Both the position numbers and the translations under genes were made by a program. The notes below the pieces were generated by a model. It made no database searches. It had not been told where the DNA came from and saw only the letters and a program-made list of their open reading frames with translations. From Paguma larvata (lineage: Eukaryota; Chordata; Mammalia; Carnivora; Viverridae): 64,000 nucleotides of DNA. Location: positions 16,600,001-16,664,000 of the forward strand of contig CM057844.1 in the NCBI GenBank assembly GCA_030068075.1. Direction: 5' to 3'. This document shows, one piece after another, positions 10,791 to 22,009 of this stretch (its first letter is position 1; each line of letters starts with the position of its first letter).

Positions 10791-11719
10791 ATTCTACAAA
10801 TTTCATTTTATTTGAACGGATACTTTAAATGATTTAAATTCATTTAGAGAGGCCTGAATTTATATCTTCTAAGACTAAAATATTTTATATCCTCTTCTTT
10901 AAGTCTTTTTGGTAAGTCAGAAACATTAATGTCTATAGTCACACTGAAAATCCTGATTAAAAAAATGCTCACATGTCTTGTTGTTACTAAGAACAGTAAA
11001 AATGTTTATCAACTCTGAAGAGTGAGTAATATGTTGGGCACTCTTTATAAGAGAGATATCTTATCACCTAGCATACCATTCTGTATTGATGTCAACATTC
11101 TGAAACAATTTGTTTGCTAAAAGTCTCACCTAATCAAGGACAGTAAAAGTTTCAAGAATTTTTTTAAAATGTGGTGTTCAGCTAGTGGCAACACCCTAAA
11201 ACATCCAAAAGCATCTAGAACTGTAATTTTTTTTGAGATCTTCCCACAGAACAGGTTAAAGGATATTTAAAAATGAGCAGGAACTGTAATTTCCTTTCAA
11301 AAAGGAGGTATCCATCTTTTTTTTTTTTTTAGCACTATGAATTTCTATATGTTATGTCTGCTTTTATAACACATGACACGGGTGTGGAGAGAAGACAGCT
11401 ACTCAGGACCTTAGGGACCCTCCACTGTGGGTGAAGTCAAAGCTTTAGGACCTAACATCTTTAAAGAACCTTTTATTCTTTTGTAGGACAAGAACCTAAG
11501 ACCGACATAGTATCTGTGTAGATAATTTGTTAAGTAAATTGTTGGTATCACCCCAAGTATAACTTCTCTAATTTCATGGAACTGAATGGAATGGATTTGT
11601 GTCCAATCAAAAATAAATGAAACCACCTTCAAACATTATGTCTGCTGTAAACTTTAAGGGAAACAAATGTAGAGTCACAGTGCATTGTTGATGTGGGACA
11701 TGTTAAAGTAAATATCCTT
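10791..11719. other. No gene; unique AT-rich sequence
   Basis: I see no recognised repeat apart from a short T run at 11318-11330. A 73-codon minus-strand frame (11411-11632) has no motif. Confidence 0.55.
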
Positions 11720-12448
11720 TCACCATATTTTCAAAATTGTCAATGGCACAGTAGGAAAGGGAAGCACTAAAAGGAACCATTTTATATTTGAAAAGATAAA
11801 TAAATAAGATGTTGATGATTTGGGTAAAGTTCTACAAGTTCCAAGATGGCGTACTTCAGAGTTTCTCACAGATGCAGTATATACAAGTTCTAAAAATCTC
11901 AATCTGGGTTCGATAGAGAAATTAAGTTTCATTATTATTGGAGATGTCATTACATGCATGATGTTTCGGTGAAAGTGGAGTAAGACTACTTGAAGAGGAA
12001 TTAGAATTTCTAAAGCTGGTGTAAACTGTTCCTGAGTTGATGAGAGAGGGTTTGGACTTTTATCAATAATACAAGATTTCTCCCACCACAGTGACATTAG
12101 GTTTAATGGCCAGATGCAGAGGATATTGAAAATAGATCGTCCTTCAAAACTAAGAGTGAACATAAATAAAAAATGCTCAAGAATGTCCGCCTCAACCCCA
12201 AACACTTCCCCTGTAAGAACATGCAACAATTCTTATTATTGCAATGTCTCCTTTGAAAGCAATATTTTGTCATCTTGAGAAAAAAATACATACTTCCCAT
12301 TCTTATGGGACAACAATTACCTAGAAATGGTGCACTGCAGGAAATGGAGTCAGGCGTGTTGGGAACTACAGATCTGGGCTGCATGGTCAGCAGAAATTCC
12401 CCCAGAAAATAGGTACTCTGAAAAATCTGCTTTGTAACTTACAGATTT

Positions 12449-12483
<35 letters not shown>

Positions 12484-12833
12484 TTGTCTTTTTAATAGTG
12501 GACATTCTCCCATCAGGTTATCCTTTACATTCCCATCTCACCACATAGTGCAAAGCCATGGTGGGGCTCATTTTTCAGACAATGTGGGATGATGTTCAAG
12601 ACTTGACACATAATCAGCAGTAAGACTGGCACCCTGGCCAACAGAGTGGAAATATTCACTTTGAAAAGGGATATCATAAACCAGAGTATGAGAATCACAT
12701 TAAAGCACATGTCTATAAAACACAACCTATGCCCCTGAAGCTGACATTTGACCTCTAATACTTGTATATGAAAAATGATTTTCTGCTGCTCAAAAGTATG
12801 TTTCAGAAATTGATCTGAGGAGAACTGGCCCAC
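11720..12833 (-). other. Cluster of minus-strand open frames, unassigned
   Basis: Three minus-strand frames of 102 codons (12525-12833), 93 codons (12103-12384) and 169 codons (11720-12229) lie in succession. The last two overlap in different phases. The predicted peptides are hydrophobic in places (for example FNVILILWFMISLF in the first) and contain no motif I recognise. I compared them mentally with olfactory and vomeronasal receptor signatures and found no match. Base composition is slightly more balanced than the flanks. The block could be a frameshifted pseudogene, a conserved non-coding element, or chance open frames in AT-rich DNA. I do not assign a product. Confidence 0.2.
12448..12484. 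repeat. (TC)n microsatellite
   Basis: This is a nearly pure TC array with one ttt interruption, next to a T-rich stretch that ends tttttaatag. Confidence 0.95.
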
Positions 12834-14094
12834 TTTTCCATGCAGGGATAGAATTTCAGAAAGGCAGGCTTCTCTCTGCGTTCAGTTTTGTTCATTTTTA
12901 TCTGTAAAGCCTAAGAACTAGAAATTAAGTTTACAAGGAGTATAATAATATATTCCCGGTGATATTTATCTTCATGCTTAAGAGAGTTGGCTTACTTAAT
13001 TGTCCTCTGTTTACAGATGGTGTTGAAGTCAATCATATTGGACTTTCCTTTTTATTTTTCATTCCTTTTCATAATTAATCTTTTTGTTCATCACTTAAAA
13101 TATATTAAATATTAATCTTTGGAGAGGTTACTTATACCTTTTATTTTTATCATATTTCTGCCTTTTATCATTTGATAATAAAATAGAATTCTGTTATATT
13201 TTAGATTTAGATAGACTAAGGTAAATTACGGGAATCTTTTTTTTTTTCAGTAGTTCCTGTAGTCCATTATGTGATTAGGTTTTAATCAGATTTGTAGACC
13301 ATCTTATCATATGTCACTTGTGTCATTGTGGCGTGGCAGGAATAAAAATGGCTGTGGAAACTGTTGCCTTGAATTTGAATTGAAGGTACTTCTCCTTTAA
13401 AGATATGGCCTCTAACAGTTTGCTCTGTCTCAGTGATCCTCAATTTTCTAGTGTGTAAAATGGAAGCAGTGACCCTAACCTACTGCAGAGCCTTTGGAGA
13501 GCATCAGATGGATGTACCTGAGACTTAACTGCTCACAGACATAAGGCGCATCGCCTTATAGAAATGTGGAAATTCAAATGTTAAAAATGGAGGTATGAAT
13601 TTTGCTGCTTTCTGATGTTACTCATGCTGCTCTGTAAGGAAGGATTGTCCACGTGTAGATCTGTGGTGATGCAGCTGTTAACATGAGTGACCTGCCAGGT
13701 GCCTTTAGCTCAGCCCAGCTTCCCCTTGCCTGAGGGCTTCCTCTGGTGGGCTCTCACACAGTGTGCCCCACCCCAAACACTGAGGTCCTGAGGTGCTGGC
13801 CCAGCATCTTCCATCAGGTTAATGAGAATGGGTGAGTAAGGACACTAACTCCTTTTCCTCTTGAGTGCAATGCTCCTGACGTACATGTGCTTCACGGTCT
13901 CCCAGTTCCCTGGCGGCTGGTGGAGCTCCAGTAGCCCACAATGGTAGTTTAATTGATAATCCATCCTTTATTTGGTGTCTTCCCTTCTTTGTGTCATATC
14001 CCCCTACCGGTGTGTCTTGGAATCACCTTCCTCCAAGGCCCTGGTGTCAGAGGCTGTTGGGGAGGCACAAACAAATGAGACACTTCTACTGTCC
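12834..14094. other. No gene; unique sequence with a MIR remnant
   Basis: Bases 13425-13540 carry a degraded MIR (gctctgtctcagtgatcctc and gtgtgtaaaatggaagcag). The part 13640-14000 is the most GC-rich unique stretch nearby, but it shows no open frame of note and no CpG cluster. Confidence 0.5.
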
Positions 14095-14556
14095 CACAAG
14101 GCCCAGTAAGCTTAAAACCCTCCTGTGTCACTTGAGCCTTTGCCGACTTCCAGCCCCTGGATCTGTTTCAGTCCCTCAGACATGCTCAGCCGCATCCTCT
14201 GTCAGGGCCTTTGCTCATGCTGTTTCCCTCCCTTGGACACATTTTACCCTTTATCCTAACATTCACAGCAGTTAATGTCTGCTCATTTTTTCTGGTATCA
14301 GTTCAAAAATTCAGTTTTCAGGGAAGACTGGCATCCCTGCCTAGACTGGTTTCTACTTCTATATACTTCTTATCCTTTAATCTTCTTAGCGTTTATTACA
14401 GTTCATAATTATATACATGTGGGGACGTTCCACTGTCTGCCTCCCCAGAAGGAATGTAGAACTCTAAGAGGGCAAGGATAATTTCTATTTTACTCTCTAT
14501 TTTTTCCTTAACTCCTGGCAGAATGCTTATTGACTTATTTATTGAATGAATAAGTG
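14095..14556 (+). mobile_element. L2 LINE 3' end (ancient, fairly complete)
   Basis: The sequence follows L2 from ggcctttgctcatgctgttt through ccctcccttggacacatttt, the tagaactctaagagggcaagg step and the terminal ttgacttatttattgaatga. Plus-strand frames of 60-95 codons inside it are remnants or chance and do not encode a usable L2 product. Confidence 0.8.
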
Positions 14557-14561
14557 TTAGG

Positions 14562-14562
<1 letters not shown>

Positions 14563-14604
<42 letters not shown>
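14563..14604. repeat. (TG)n microsatellite
   Basis: About 21 uninterrupted TG units sit immediately after the L2 end. Alternating purine-pyrimidine DNA of this length can adopt Z-form. Confidence 0.97.
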
Positions 14605-14607
<3 letters not shown>

Positions 14608-15056
14608 TGTATGTATTTATTTATTTTTAATATAACACCTGCTTCCAGAAGTTTCACTTAACAGCCCTTCCCCTTAGAACAAAAGGCTCCTGGGACTAAA
14701 ATTCTCTCATGTTCACCATGACGGAAGTGCGCCTCTGTATGGTCAGAACTCTTTCTAGAGTAGCATGGACTGGGGAGGTTGAGTACAGTGGAGATAAGGG
14801 CTGTTATGGCAGCTGTGGTGAGGAGGTGGTAGGCAGGTGAGAAGGAAGTGACCCAGAAGCTGCTGCCACTGAAGGCTTGAACCTTTGGGATCAGCCCATG
14901 GAGTGTCCTGGGGCTGGAGTCGAGCTCTGGAAAACAAAAATCCCCTCCATTTTGCTGAGTGGCTTAAGATATTTTCCTTTAAGGGGTTCGGTTTCCTTTT
15001 ATGATGCCCATCTCAGGATTGCTCAGTGCACATTTTAATTCATGCATCAGATCTTA
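14605..15056. other. No gene; unique sequence
   Basis: A moderately GC-balanced stretch with no recognised repeat. A 60-codon minus-strand frame has no motif. Confidence 0.5.
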
Positions 15057-15259
15057 TGGGGTGCGTGGGTGGCTCAGTTGGTGAAGTGTCTGACTCAATT
15101 TTGGCTCTGGTCATGATCTCACAATTTGAGTCCTGCATCAGGCTCCGTGCTGACAGTACAGAGGCTGCTTGGGATTCTCTGTCTCCCTCTGTCTCTCCTC
15201 CTCCTGCTCTCTCTCTCTCAAAAATAAACAAGCATTAAAAAAAAGAAAGAAAAAGAAAA
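15057..15259 (+). mobile_element. SINEC_Fc-type SINE
   Basis: The head reads ggggtgcgtgggtggctcag and the tail is a long mixed A/G run (aaagaaagaaaaagaaaaag). It lacks the usual run around gttcgagcc, which points to a small internal deletion. No clear target duplication was found. It is the last SINEC_Fc copy before a 14-kb gap. Confidence 0.93.
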
Positions 15260-16079
15260 AGAACTTACCTGTATCAGAATTGTGTCATCTTAGAGTTTTA
15301 GTGGTCTATTATGTTTTCTTTGGCATCGTCCATTCTATGGGTAGATTATATTTAATGTAAAATGTTATTTACAAAACACAAAACGATGGATACCAGAATG
15401 TTCTGAGATTCTAGTATAATATCAGAATTCTAAATAAAATTATTCAGTTTAAAATATGAATCAAAATAAATTATAATAAATGTGTAAAAACTGTTTAAAA
15501 AATGTATACCAGATTCTCATGGGAGGTGATATTTAGATATCCTTGGAAGAGAAAATGTGTAAATCCAAGCAGTTCATCCCTTCCAGAGTCCTGTGTAGGA
15601 CAGCTTCTTGTGAACCATACAGATGAGATCAGAAGCCCTTCTCCCTCGCTGTATTTCTACATGGGCACATTTGTGTGTATGAGAAACAAATCTCTTAACT
15701 ATTGGGATAATGCAATCAAATGTCACCAGTCCTTGCTCCTGAAATCTCCAGGTATCTGAAACAGAGTAACAAAATCTCGTTTCCTATTTTTCTGTTTTGC
15801 TTGAACAGTGACCTCATTCTGGACTTTGTTTTCTGTGTGCTGACATAATCCTTGTGCTCTGAGCAGTTGTCTCTGATCAGCTGCATCAATTAGGGGAATC
15901 AGTCCCCCAGCTTGGTAGTCAGAAATGCTGGGGAAGTTTACAATGGGCCCTTGGGGAAGGACTCAGATGTACAAATGAAATTACAGTAATATCAGTAGAG
16001 AGGATACCTGTTGGGTTTCTTTCCTTCTTTCTTTTTTTTTTTTTTCCTAGAGCAGAAGGAACCTTAGGGGAAATGAACA
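15260..16079. other. No gene; unique sequence
   Basis: AT-rich unique DNA with a T run at 16031-16046. No repeat family or coding signal is recognised. Confidence 0.55.
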
Positions 16080-16660
16080 CCTGGTGAAATGGTTTGCTCA
16101 AATTCATTTAGCAATTTATTTTTTTCATTCCTGTAGGGGAATTAGCAGAGTGCTAAAGGTTTTAAAGAATTCAGATGAAAAGCCATCTGTTCCCTGGGCT
16201 TTGTTCAATCTGAATTTAAGGATGGCTTTGGAGATTTCCTATTCCCTAATTAATTCCTCTAGATGAGCTTGTGGGGTTGGCTCAATTTATTTTTTGAAAG
16301 ATGGAAAAAAAATGCTCCCATCAATTAGTCCTTTGTTACATCGTGACTGAGATGGAAATAGCTTTTTGCCAAATGGAGCGAGGAGCTGAGAGATGCCTGT
16401 GTTTGCAGTGGCCAGGTGTCCTTTGTCATTAGGCCTGGCTTTGATGTAAGTCCTGTTCTCTGGGCCTTTCAGATAATTGGTGAGAAAGCACCCAGCCTTG
16501 CAGGAATCTGAGTAATATTTAGCCTGAAGCACAAAGGCAGGGAAACCAAAGCATTGAATGGGAGTCATGTTTTAAAGGGCATAATTGTTCTAACAATTTT
16601 TTGTATTACCACGTGTAATGCATTATCGTTGAAGGCTCCCTGAATATAGTTTTCTAGAAT
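16080..16660. other. Candidate conserved non-coding element
   Basis: This block has no repeat signature and balanced composition. It is rich in short motifs typical of developmental enhancers, including several ATTA/TAAT homeodomain cores (attaattcct, caattagtcc, cataattgtt) and CACGTG-like cacgtgtaa. Minus-strand frames of 93 and 74 codons cross its right part without a recognisable domain. Conservation is inferred from texture only. Confidence 0.25.
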
Positions 16661-16689
16661 GGAGTTTTCTCTGTGGACAAGCATGAGAT

Positions 16690-16782
16690 GGACAGCTAGA
16701 GGACTGAACAAGGGAGAAGGAAAGGAAAGGGAAAGAGAGAGGGGAAACAGAAACAAGAGAGAAGACGGGAAGGGGGTGAGGC
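16690..16782. repeat. GA-rich low-complexity tract
   Basis: A polypurine stretch of ggaaagg and gagag words with scattered interruptions. The minus-strand serine/leucine-rich frame across it is a composition artefact. Confidence 0.8.
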
Positions 16783-17864
16783 CCTCCAATAAGTTGGCTT
16801 ATGGATTTGGCAATGTGACAGTATAAAAGTGTAAAAATCTGCCTGCTTAACTTATGTCTGCTTTCAAATTAGAGTATCAAACTAATGCCTTGTGCAGAAA
16901 TCTCCATCCAGGATGAGACACAAAAGGTTTGAGGCTTTCAGATCCATTGGTTGGGGATGAGTCCAGGCCATTCTGAATAGCACATTGAGAGAAATGGTTT
17001 TAAAGAAAAATGATGATCCAGGGGTATTATTTTTAGAATATTAAATAATGGGTTTTCATCCTCTCATGTCCTTATTTTATTTCCAAGATGACCGAATAAT
17101 TCTTTATAAGACTTAAGTCTGGCATACTCAGATCATAGGTTGTTTCACAATGCAGGGTAAGCCTTGAATTTTCCTGTAGCAGGTAGTAAGGAGGATATCT
17201 ATAGGGGAAGTACCAGCCAGAACTGGATAGAATGGGAAATCTCAATCCTTCTGCTTGCTGGATCGTGGGAAGAAGAAGAGTGCTAGTAAGGAGGAGGAAC
17301 AGCTGGTGATCCGGTCTCAAATCCTATAGGGTATTTTTTTTCTCAGATCAGTAAGGGAAGAAAGAAGGTGCAGTTCTTCAATGAAGATATATATATGAAG
17401 ATATATATACACACACATGGCTAAGTCAGCAGTGTGGCTTGTTTGGGGTGTGTGTGTGTGTGTAGACGAGCATGATCTGGGGGCATCTGGAATTTCCTAC
17501 ATATCCCATTGTGGAGTGGAGGTTGCTACTGATGACAGCTGGAGAGAAGGGTTACCACGGTGGAGACACCAAGAGCTCTGGAGCTGAATGTTTCAGGTTT
17601 GATTGCCTGGCTGGGATTGGGTACAAGTCATGGTAGACACCTAGGGGAGTGGGATATGGATTGCCAGCAAGAGTCAGGGAGGATCTAACTCAACAGGAAG
17701 GGACATCATTGTCTGACTAAGTCCAGAGAGAGTAAGACTGCAGGGTCACAAGCAATAAATTCCACAATGATGTTAACTAAGAAAGCAGTGCAAAGGTAGA
17801 TACAGGACCCATTGCCAGTAGTGGCTCATGGATACCTTGGTCAGGACAGCATCACAAGACTCCT
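16783..17864. other. No gene; unique or unclassified sequence with small microsatellites
   Basis: Bases 17385-17417 hold a compound (AT)n/(AC)n run with a repeated gaagatatatata word, and 17449-17463 is a short (GT)n. The segment 17465-17860 is purine-rich with the texture of an old LTR, but no family can be named. Confidence 0.45.
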
Positions 17865-17887
17865 CCCCCCCCCCCCCCCCCCCCCCC
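17865..17887. repeat. Poly-C run of 23 bases
   Basis: Twenty-three consecutive C bases are followed by gcc and then a CA-rich stretch. On the minus strand this is a G23 tract. Confidence 0.97.
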
Positions 17888-18289
17888 GCCAACAGACTCA
17901 CACACTCATACACCTTTCCCTACCTGCAATCACCATGGGACAGAGGACCTGCCCCCACCATGGGAAGAAGGAGGGGAGGAGATGAATCACCAGGGTGGAT
18001 AGATTAGAGCAGGTGAACAATTAAAGGAGAAGGTGATATTCCTCTGTCATATTTAAGTCAACATTTGTACATAAAATTGTACACAGATTAGACCAGTATA
18101 GGAAAAAAATCACATAAAATGCTATGTTGTCTTTGCCCATCTGTATGTAATATAAGGAAATTTATGAGTCTGTGCCACAGGATCCATTCAAGCATTAAAG
18201 AAGTTAAGATTGAGAAAGGAAAGTTATTTGGGAAGAGGACTTTTTCTTTTTAACTATAGGAAGAGTAATTTTGAACTCTTTGTCTGAAA
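17888..18289. other. No gene; unique sequence
   Basis: Nothing recognised; modestly purine-rich. Confidence 0.5.
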
Positions 18290-18580
18290 ACTTTTGTTTA
18301 CCACCCAGTCCCCTTAGGATGAAATTCAAATTATTCTGCATGCCCTTCCAGATGTTACAGGGTCTGTCACCTGATTGTCTTTCTAAATTGCATTGTTTCC
18401 CTCCACTTTCTTCCTGTCTTGCCAGGTCCAGAAATTCCGAATATTTGTCCTTCCCTCCCACTTCATGTTGCTCCAGTGTTGCACGGGCTGGTCTCTCTAC
18501 CCAGAACACTGTTCATTTCCTCCAGACAGAAGCAGACTTCCCTAGTCTCCCTCATCCACACCTCCACCAGCAACACTATG
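18290..18580 (+). mobile_element. L2 LINE fragment (ancient)
   Basis: The order ccccttaggatgaaattcaa, tgcatgcccttccagatg, ttctctacccagaacactgttc and cagacagaagcagacttccc is that of the L2 3' region. Overlapping plus-strand frames of 110 and 147 codons lie here; they are explained by L2 ancestry plus chance. Confidence 0.7.
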
Positions 18581-19129
18581 GGCCCCCCTATGTATCTCCA
18601 CAAACTTCTACTCACTGCCCGAGACCAGGGAAGGATTTTTTTCTCCTTTGGGACCATGGACCCATTTGGTCATGCCTGTCAACCCCTTCTCACAATAGTG
18701 TTTTCAATGCATAAAATAAAGTATATGAGCAAGGGAGAACAGTTCTTTTGAAATGCATCTATAAAAATTTAAGAGGAAATAAATGTTGATACATTTGCTT
18801 ATTTACTAATGTGTTTAATGACAAAATACAGTGATGGGTTTAATAACCTCTGTCATTTTGAAGTGATGATAAGCATAAAGGACATTTTGAGATATCTTCA
18901 GTAGCTGTGATATGATGTGAAAATATCTATGATTCCTACTTCGTGATCAGAGTCTACTTTTGGTGCTATGGTTTGTTGCCTACAATCATTATAGAAAGAC
19001 ATACTAAATTTTCAGTTAGAGTTGCTGAAAGTAAAGATGTAATATTTTTCACATTCCAAGTTCATAACCCTAAGGGAAGACCCCTTGAGATTTCCACCTG
19101 CTCTTCCTGGGCCTACAGCCTGTGCTAAG
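18581..19129. other. No gene; unique sequence between two L2 pieces
   Basis: No coding signal. The L2 on the left and the L2 piece on the right may be parts of one old element split by later DNA. Confidence 0.4.
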
Positions 19130-19310
19130 CTCTTTCTCTGTCCCCATGGCATATAGAGCTGTCCTTTTTATAGCATGTACCATCCTGGACTGGAACCATC
19201 TATTTATCATCTATGGATTGTCACTAGATTGTAAGCTTTATGAAGTCACGTCTATCTGTTTATCATTTCCCCATGCTGACCCCCATATGAGGGGTTCCCA
19301 TATATAACTG
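19130..19310 (+). mobile_element. L2 LINE 3' fragment (ancient)
   Basis: The sequence contains the L2-like actagattgtaagctttatg step followed by a degraded tctgtttatcatttccccat and ccccatatgaggggttc. It probably continues the L2 that starts near 18290. Confidence 0.6.
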
Positions 19311-19427
19311 TTCATAAGGTTGAGCTTTTTAGGAGTCTACTCATTTTTTTAAAAGTATAAATCATCTGAGCCCTCAACTCCCCAAAGAATTGTATTTTTA
19401 TTGTTTTCAGATATTGAAATCACCAAT

Positions 19428-19543
19428 TCTTAATAAGATTCTGTAAAATCTTATTAAGATAGATAGGTTTCCCTTAAAGGGTCATGTACATGATGTAAAT
19501 GTTATCAACTCATTGATACCTTTGTTATCTACTCATTGATAAC
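19428..19543. repeat. Cluster of five palindromes and a direct repeat
   Basis: In 116 bp there are five palindromic units. They are a perfect 13-bp inverted repeat (tcttaataagatt, six-base loop, aatcttattaaga), the 11-base palindrome cccttaaaggg at 19471-19481, and the 12-base perfect palindrome tcatgtacatga at 19482-19493. Two copies of an 18-base word follow (19501-19518 and 19524-19541, one mismatch). Each forms a small hairpin: tatcaa/ttgata in the first and gttatc/gataac in the second. I recognise no transposon family. A worn foldback element or a regulatory site array are both possible. Confidence 0.85.
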
Positions 19544-20239
19544 AACCATCTGGTTTGCATTCACTAATTTATTTGGCCACCATTAGTTTGAAATGTTTAT
19601 TTCTTGGATCTGACGTTACTAAAGCTGGATCCTCGGGTAAATAACTATAACACAAACAAGGTCAAGGTCCAAGCAGTGCTCACTGCAGGAACAGGGCCTC
19701 ATTGGAGAAACTCACTGACCAGATCAGCTGCGAACATATATGTCTCCTGGTGCCCTTGTTGAGTCTGGAGCAGTGACCTAGGATTTGGCAGGGCCTGACT
19801 TCTGACTTTTTAGGACAGCTTCTGACCTTTGGGCTGGGGAGCTTTGATACTATATGACTAGGTTGTGATGTGATCAAGGACCAGGATATGATAGTAAAAT
19901 TAAGAGCAGAAACTTAGTGCTGACCTCCTGCAGTCATCTCAGGTCCTGTGATGGAGGTGGAAGAGAGGCAGAAGACCCTGCTCTGGCATTATCAGAAAGG
20001 TGGATTCTAAGACCTGTAATTGCAAGTGGACCACATGAGCTAGCGACATGGTCAGCCATGTTGGAATTCTTGCTTGGTAAAGCATGGACAACTCCACTGA
20101 CAAGACTGACAGTGGGGAGAAGAATGATTGGGGTCCAGGCCTTACCATTACCCAGCATTGATTGACTTAAACACTAACCATTGTGGGTTTCTCACAGAGC
20201 ACTGCAGAAGGACAATTCCTTTCAGGAGAGGCCAGGATG
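19544..20239. other. No gene; unique sequence
   Basis: Overlapping short frames on both strands (19917-20165) carry no motif. The segment is more GC-balanced than its flanks but no repeat was recognised. Confidence 0.45.
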
Positions 20240-20430
20240 CAGAGGTCAGTTTTGGACAAATTAACCCTTATCTCTCAATTATTAACTTACTAGTTCCTAA
20301 ATTTCCTCACTTAAAAAATGGCACCCTTTTCTATAATTGTTGGGAGGAGTAAGTGAAGTGATACATTTAACACCGTTGGCACAGTTCTTGGCAAATAATA
20401 AGAACACATATTTTATTATCATTATCATTT
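20240..20430 (+). mobile_element. MIR SINE (ancient)
   Basis: The order cctaaatttcctcacttaaaa, aatggcacccttttctataat, gaagtgatacatttaacacc and gcacagttcttggcaaataa is that of MIR with substitutions. It ends in a ttattatcattatcat tail. Confidence 0.7.
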
Positions 20431-21384
20431 TTCTACGAATGTTTATACAAATTAGTGACAGCTTGCTTAGAGTAAGATTTTCTTTAAACACCAACTAGAC
20501 TACATTGATCTGCTCCTTTCTATTTCTGGAGGATCAATTTGTTGAGTAGTTTATTTAGGTTCCTATTACCATGTTCTCTTCCTCTGTTGGTTTCCTGTGT
20601 ATGTTCTGGTTTCTTAACAAGATTGTAAAATTTGTATCTCATATTTCTGGTGTACCCCATTGCCCTGGCTCCAATTATTGGTCTAGACCAAAGAGCAAAG
20701 AAACTCAACAAATATGCATTAATTATTAAGATAGTCATAAGTCCTTTAAATAGATTCCTTGAAGCAAAGCCAGTGAGAAATTCTGCTATCCCATTTTGGT
20801 ATTTCTCATTTTGGTTTTAAAATATGATTTATATCTCATTTGGGTTTTAGCTTATATGGCCACACATAATTTGTAACATTTGCACTAATATCTCTCTCAT
20901 TAAGGTTAAATATGAATATAATATTTAATGTTTTTCCACAGATGAATTTAAGTCACCAAACTTAACAGATTCATACCAACAGTCTCCCCTTCCTTATACC
21001 TTCCTCAAGGCATCTAGAAACTGAAATATGCTGGGTTCAATGCTTTCTCTTTACCTGTATAGAGGGATGCTGTCAATTCAAACCAGTGACTGCTCCAGAA
21101 TCTTACTACCCAGGATGCCATTCTTATCTTCCCAGCCCTCAGTCCAGGAGGTATCCACACTTTCTGAGCATGGATTTTGTAGGCCTCTGTACCCTAACCT
21201 TCCCATGCAGATATGGCTCTCACAACATCCAGCCCTTCATTCAGCCAACCGGTCTGCAAGCTGATCTTTCCTAGCATTTAATCTAGAGGAGCTGATTTAC
21301 TTATTTGACAGTTTGCCAAATATTTTTCATGTTCACAGCTGTTCATGTCCTCTGTCTTCTAAATAAAGCTAGTAATTCCGTAAG
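20431..21384. other. No gene; unique sequence
   Basis: No repeat or coding signal is recognised. Bases 21025-21275 contain two overlapping plus-strand frames of 78 and 62 codons without motifs. Confidence 0.45.
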
Positions 21385-21530
21385 AGATCTACTTCCAAAA
21401 TCCTGATTCTGCCATATTAGCTTAGTGGCCATCAGAAAATTTACAAATTACTTAGTTTTACTGAAGCTCAAAGTCTTTGTCACTAAATTTTGTATTAGTA
21501 CTTACCTCACTTCTCCTATTCGGAAATAAA
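21385..21530 (+). mobile_element. MIR SINE (weak)
   Basis: The pieces aaaatcctgattctgccata, ttacaaattacttagttttactg and tattagtacttacctcactt follow MIR order with heavy divergence. Confidence 0.5.
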
Positions 21531-22009
21531 GCAAGAGCATGGAGCATGCATAGGGATCTCTTTGCTTAGGTATTTGAAAATTCATATTTACATGTTCTCC
21601 CCCAGCCCCTTAGTCCTCTCCCCACTAAAATTGTTCATATCTCATCCAGTGCAAAATGTGATCCAGTATGATTGGAGAAAACATGCTCTTCCCTTAAAGC
21701 TTGTATCTTACTCCAGGCATTACCCTGTTTATTGCCAATTATTTTGGTTTGTATAAAATCCTTATATGTTCTTATGTTTTTCTCTCTTTACTATGCTGAC
21801 TTTCTATTGCTTAGGGTTGGAGAAACATTTAGCAAACAAAGTTTACATGAAAAGAAAGATAGTGTGTATGTTGTGGGTAGGGGTGTGGTTTGCAGGAAGA
21901 GAAAGCCAACACAATATAGACATCATGGAAGATAGAGAATGTATATGTATTTGTCAGCAGGAGTTAGGGACACAGTGGAAGTAGACAATGAGAGGAAGAA
22001 GATGTATTT
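21531..22009. other. No gene; unique sequence
   Basis: No family recognised. Three overlapping plus-strand frames of 64-87 codons lack motifs and differ in phase. Confidence 0.45.

Noticed and set aside
12470..12500. Splice acceptor after the (TC)n run (tctttttaatag)
   Set aside because: The pyrimidine tract is a microsatellite, and the downstream plus-strand sequence has no sustained open frame.
13640..13960. CpG island or promoter
   Set aside because: The segment is GC-richer than its flanks but CpG dinucleotides are few and no core promoter arrangement was found.
18271..18751. Plus-strand frames of 147 and 110 codons
   Set aside because: They overlap each other in different phases over an ancient L2 fragment. 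Composition (Ser/Pro/Leu/His) reflects the C/T-rich L2 text.
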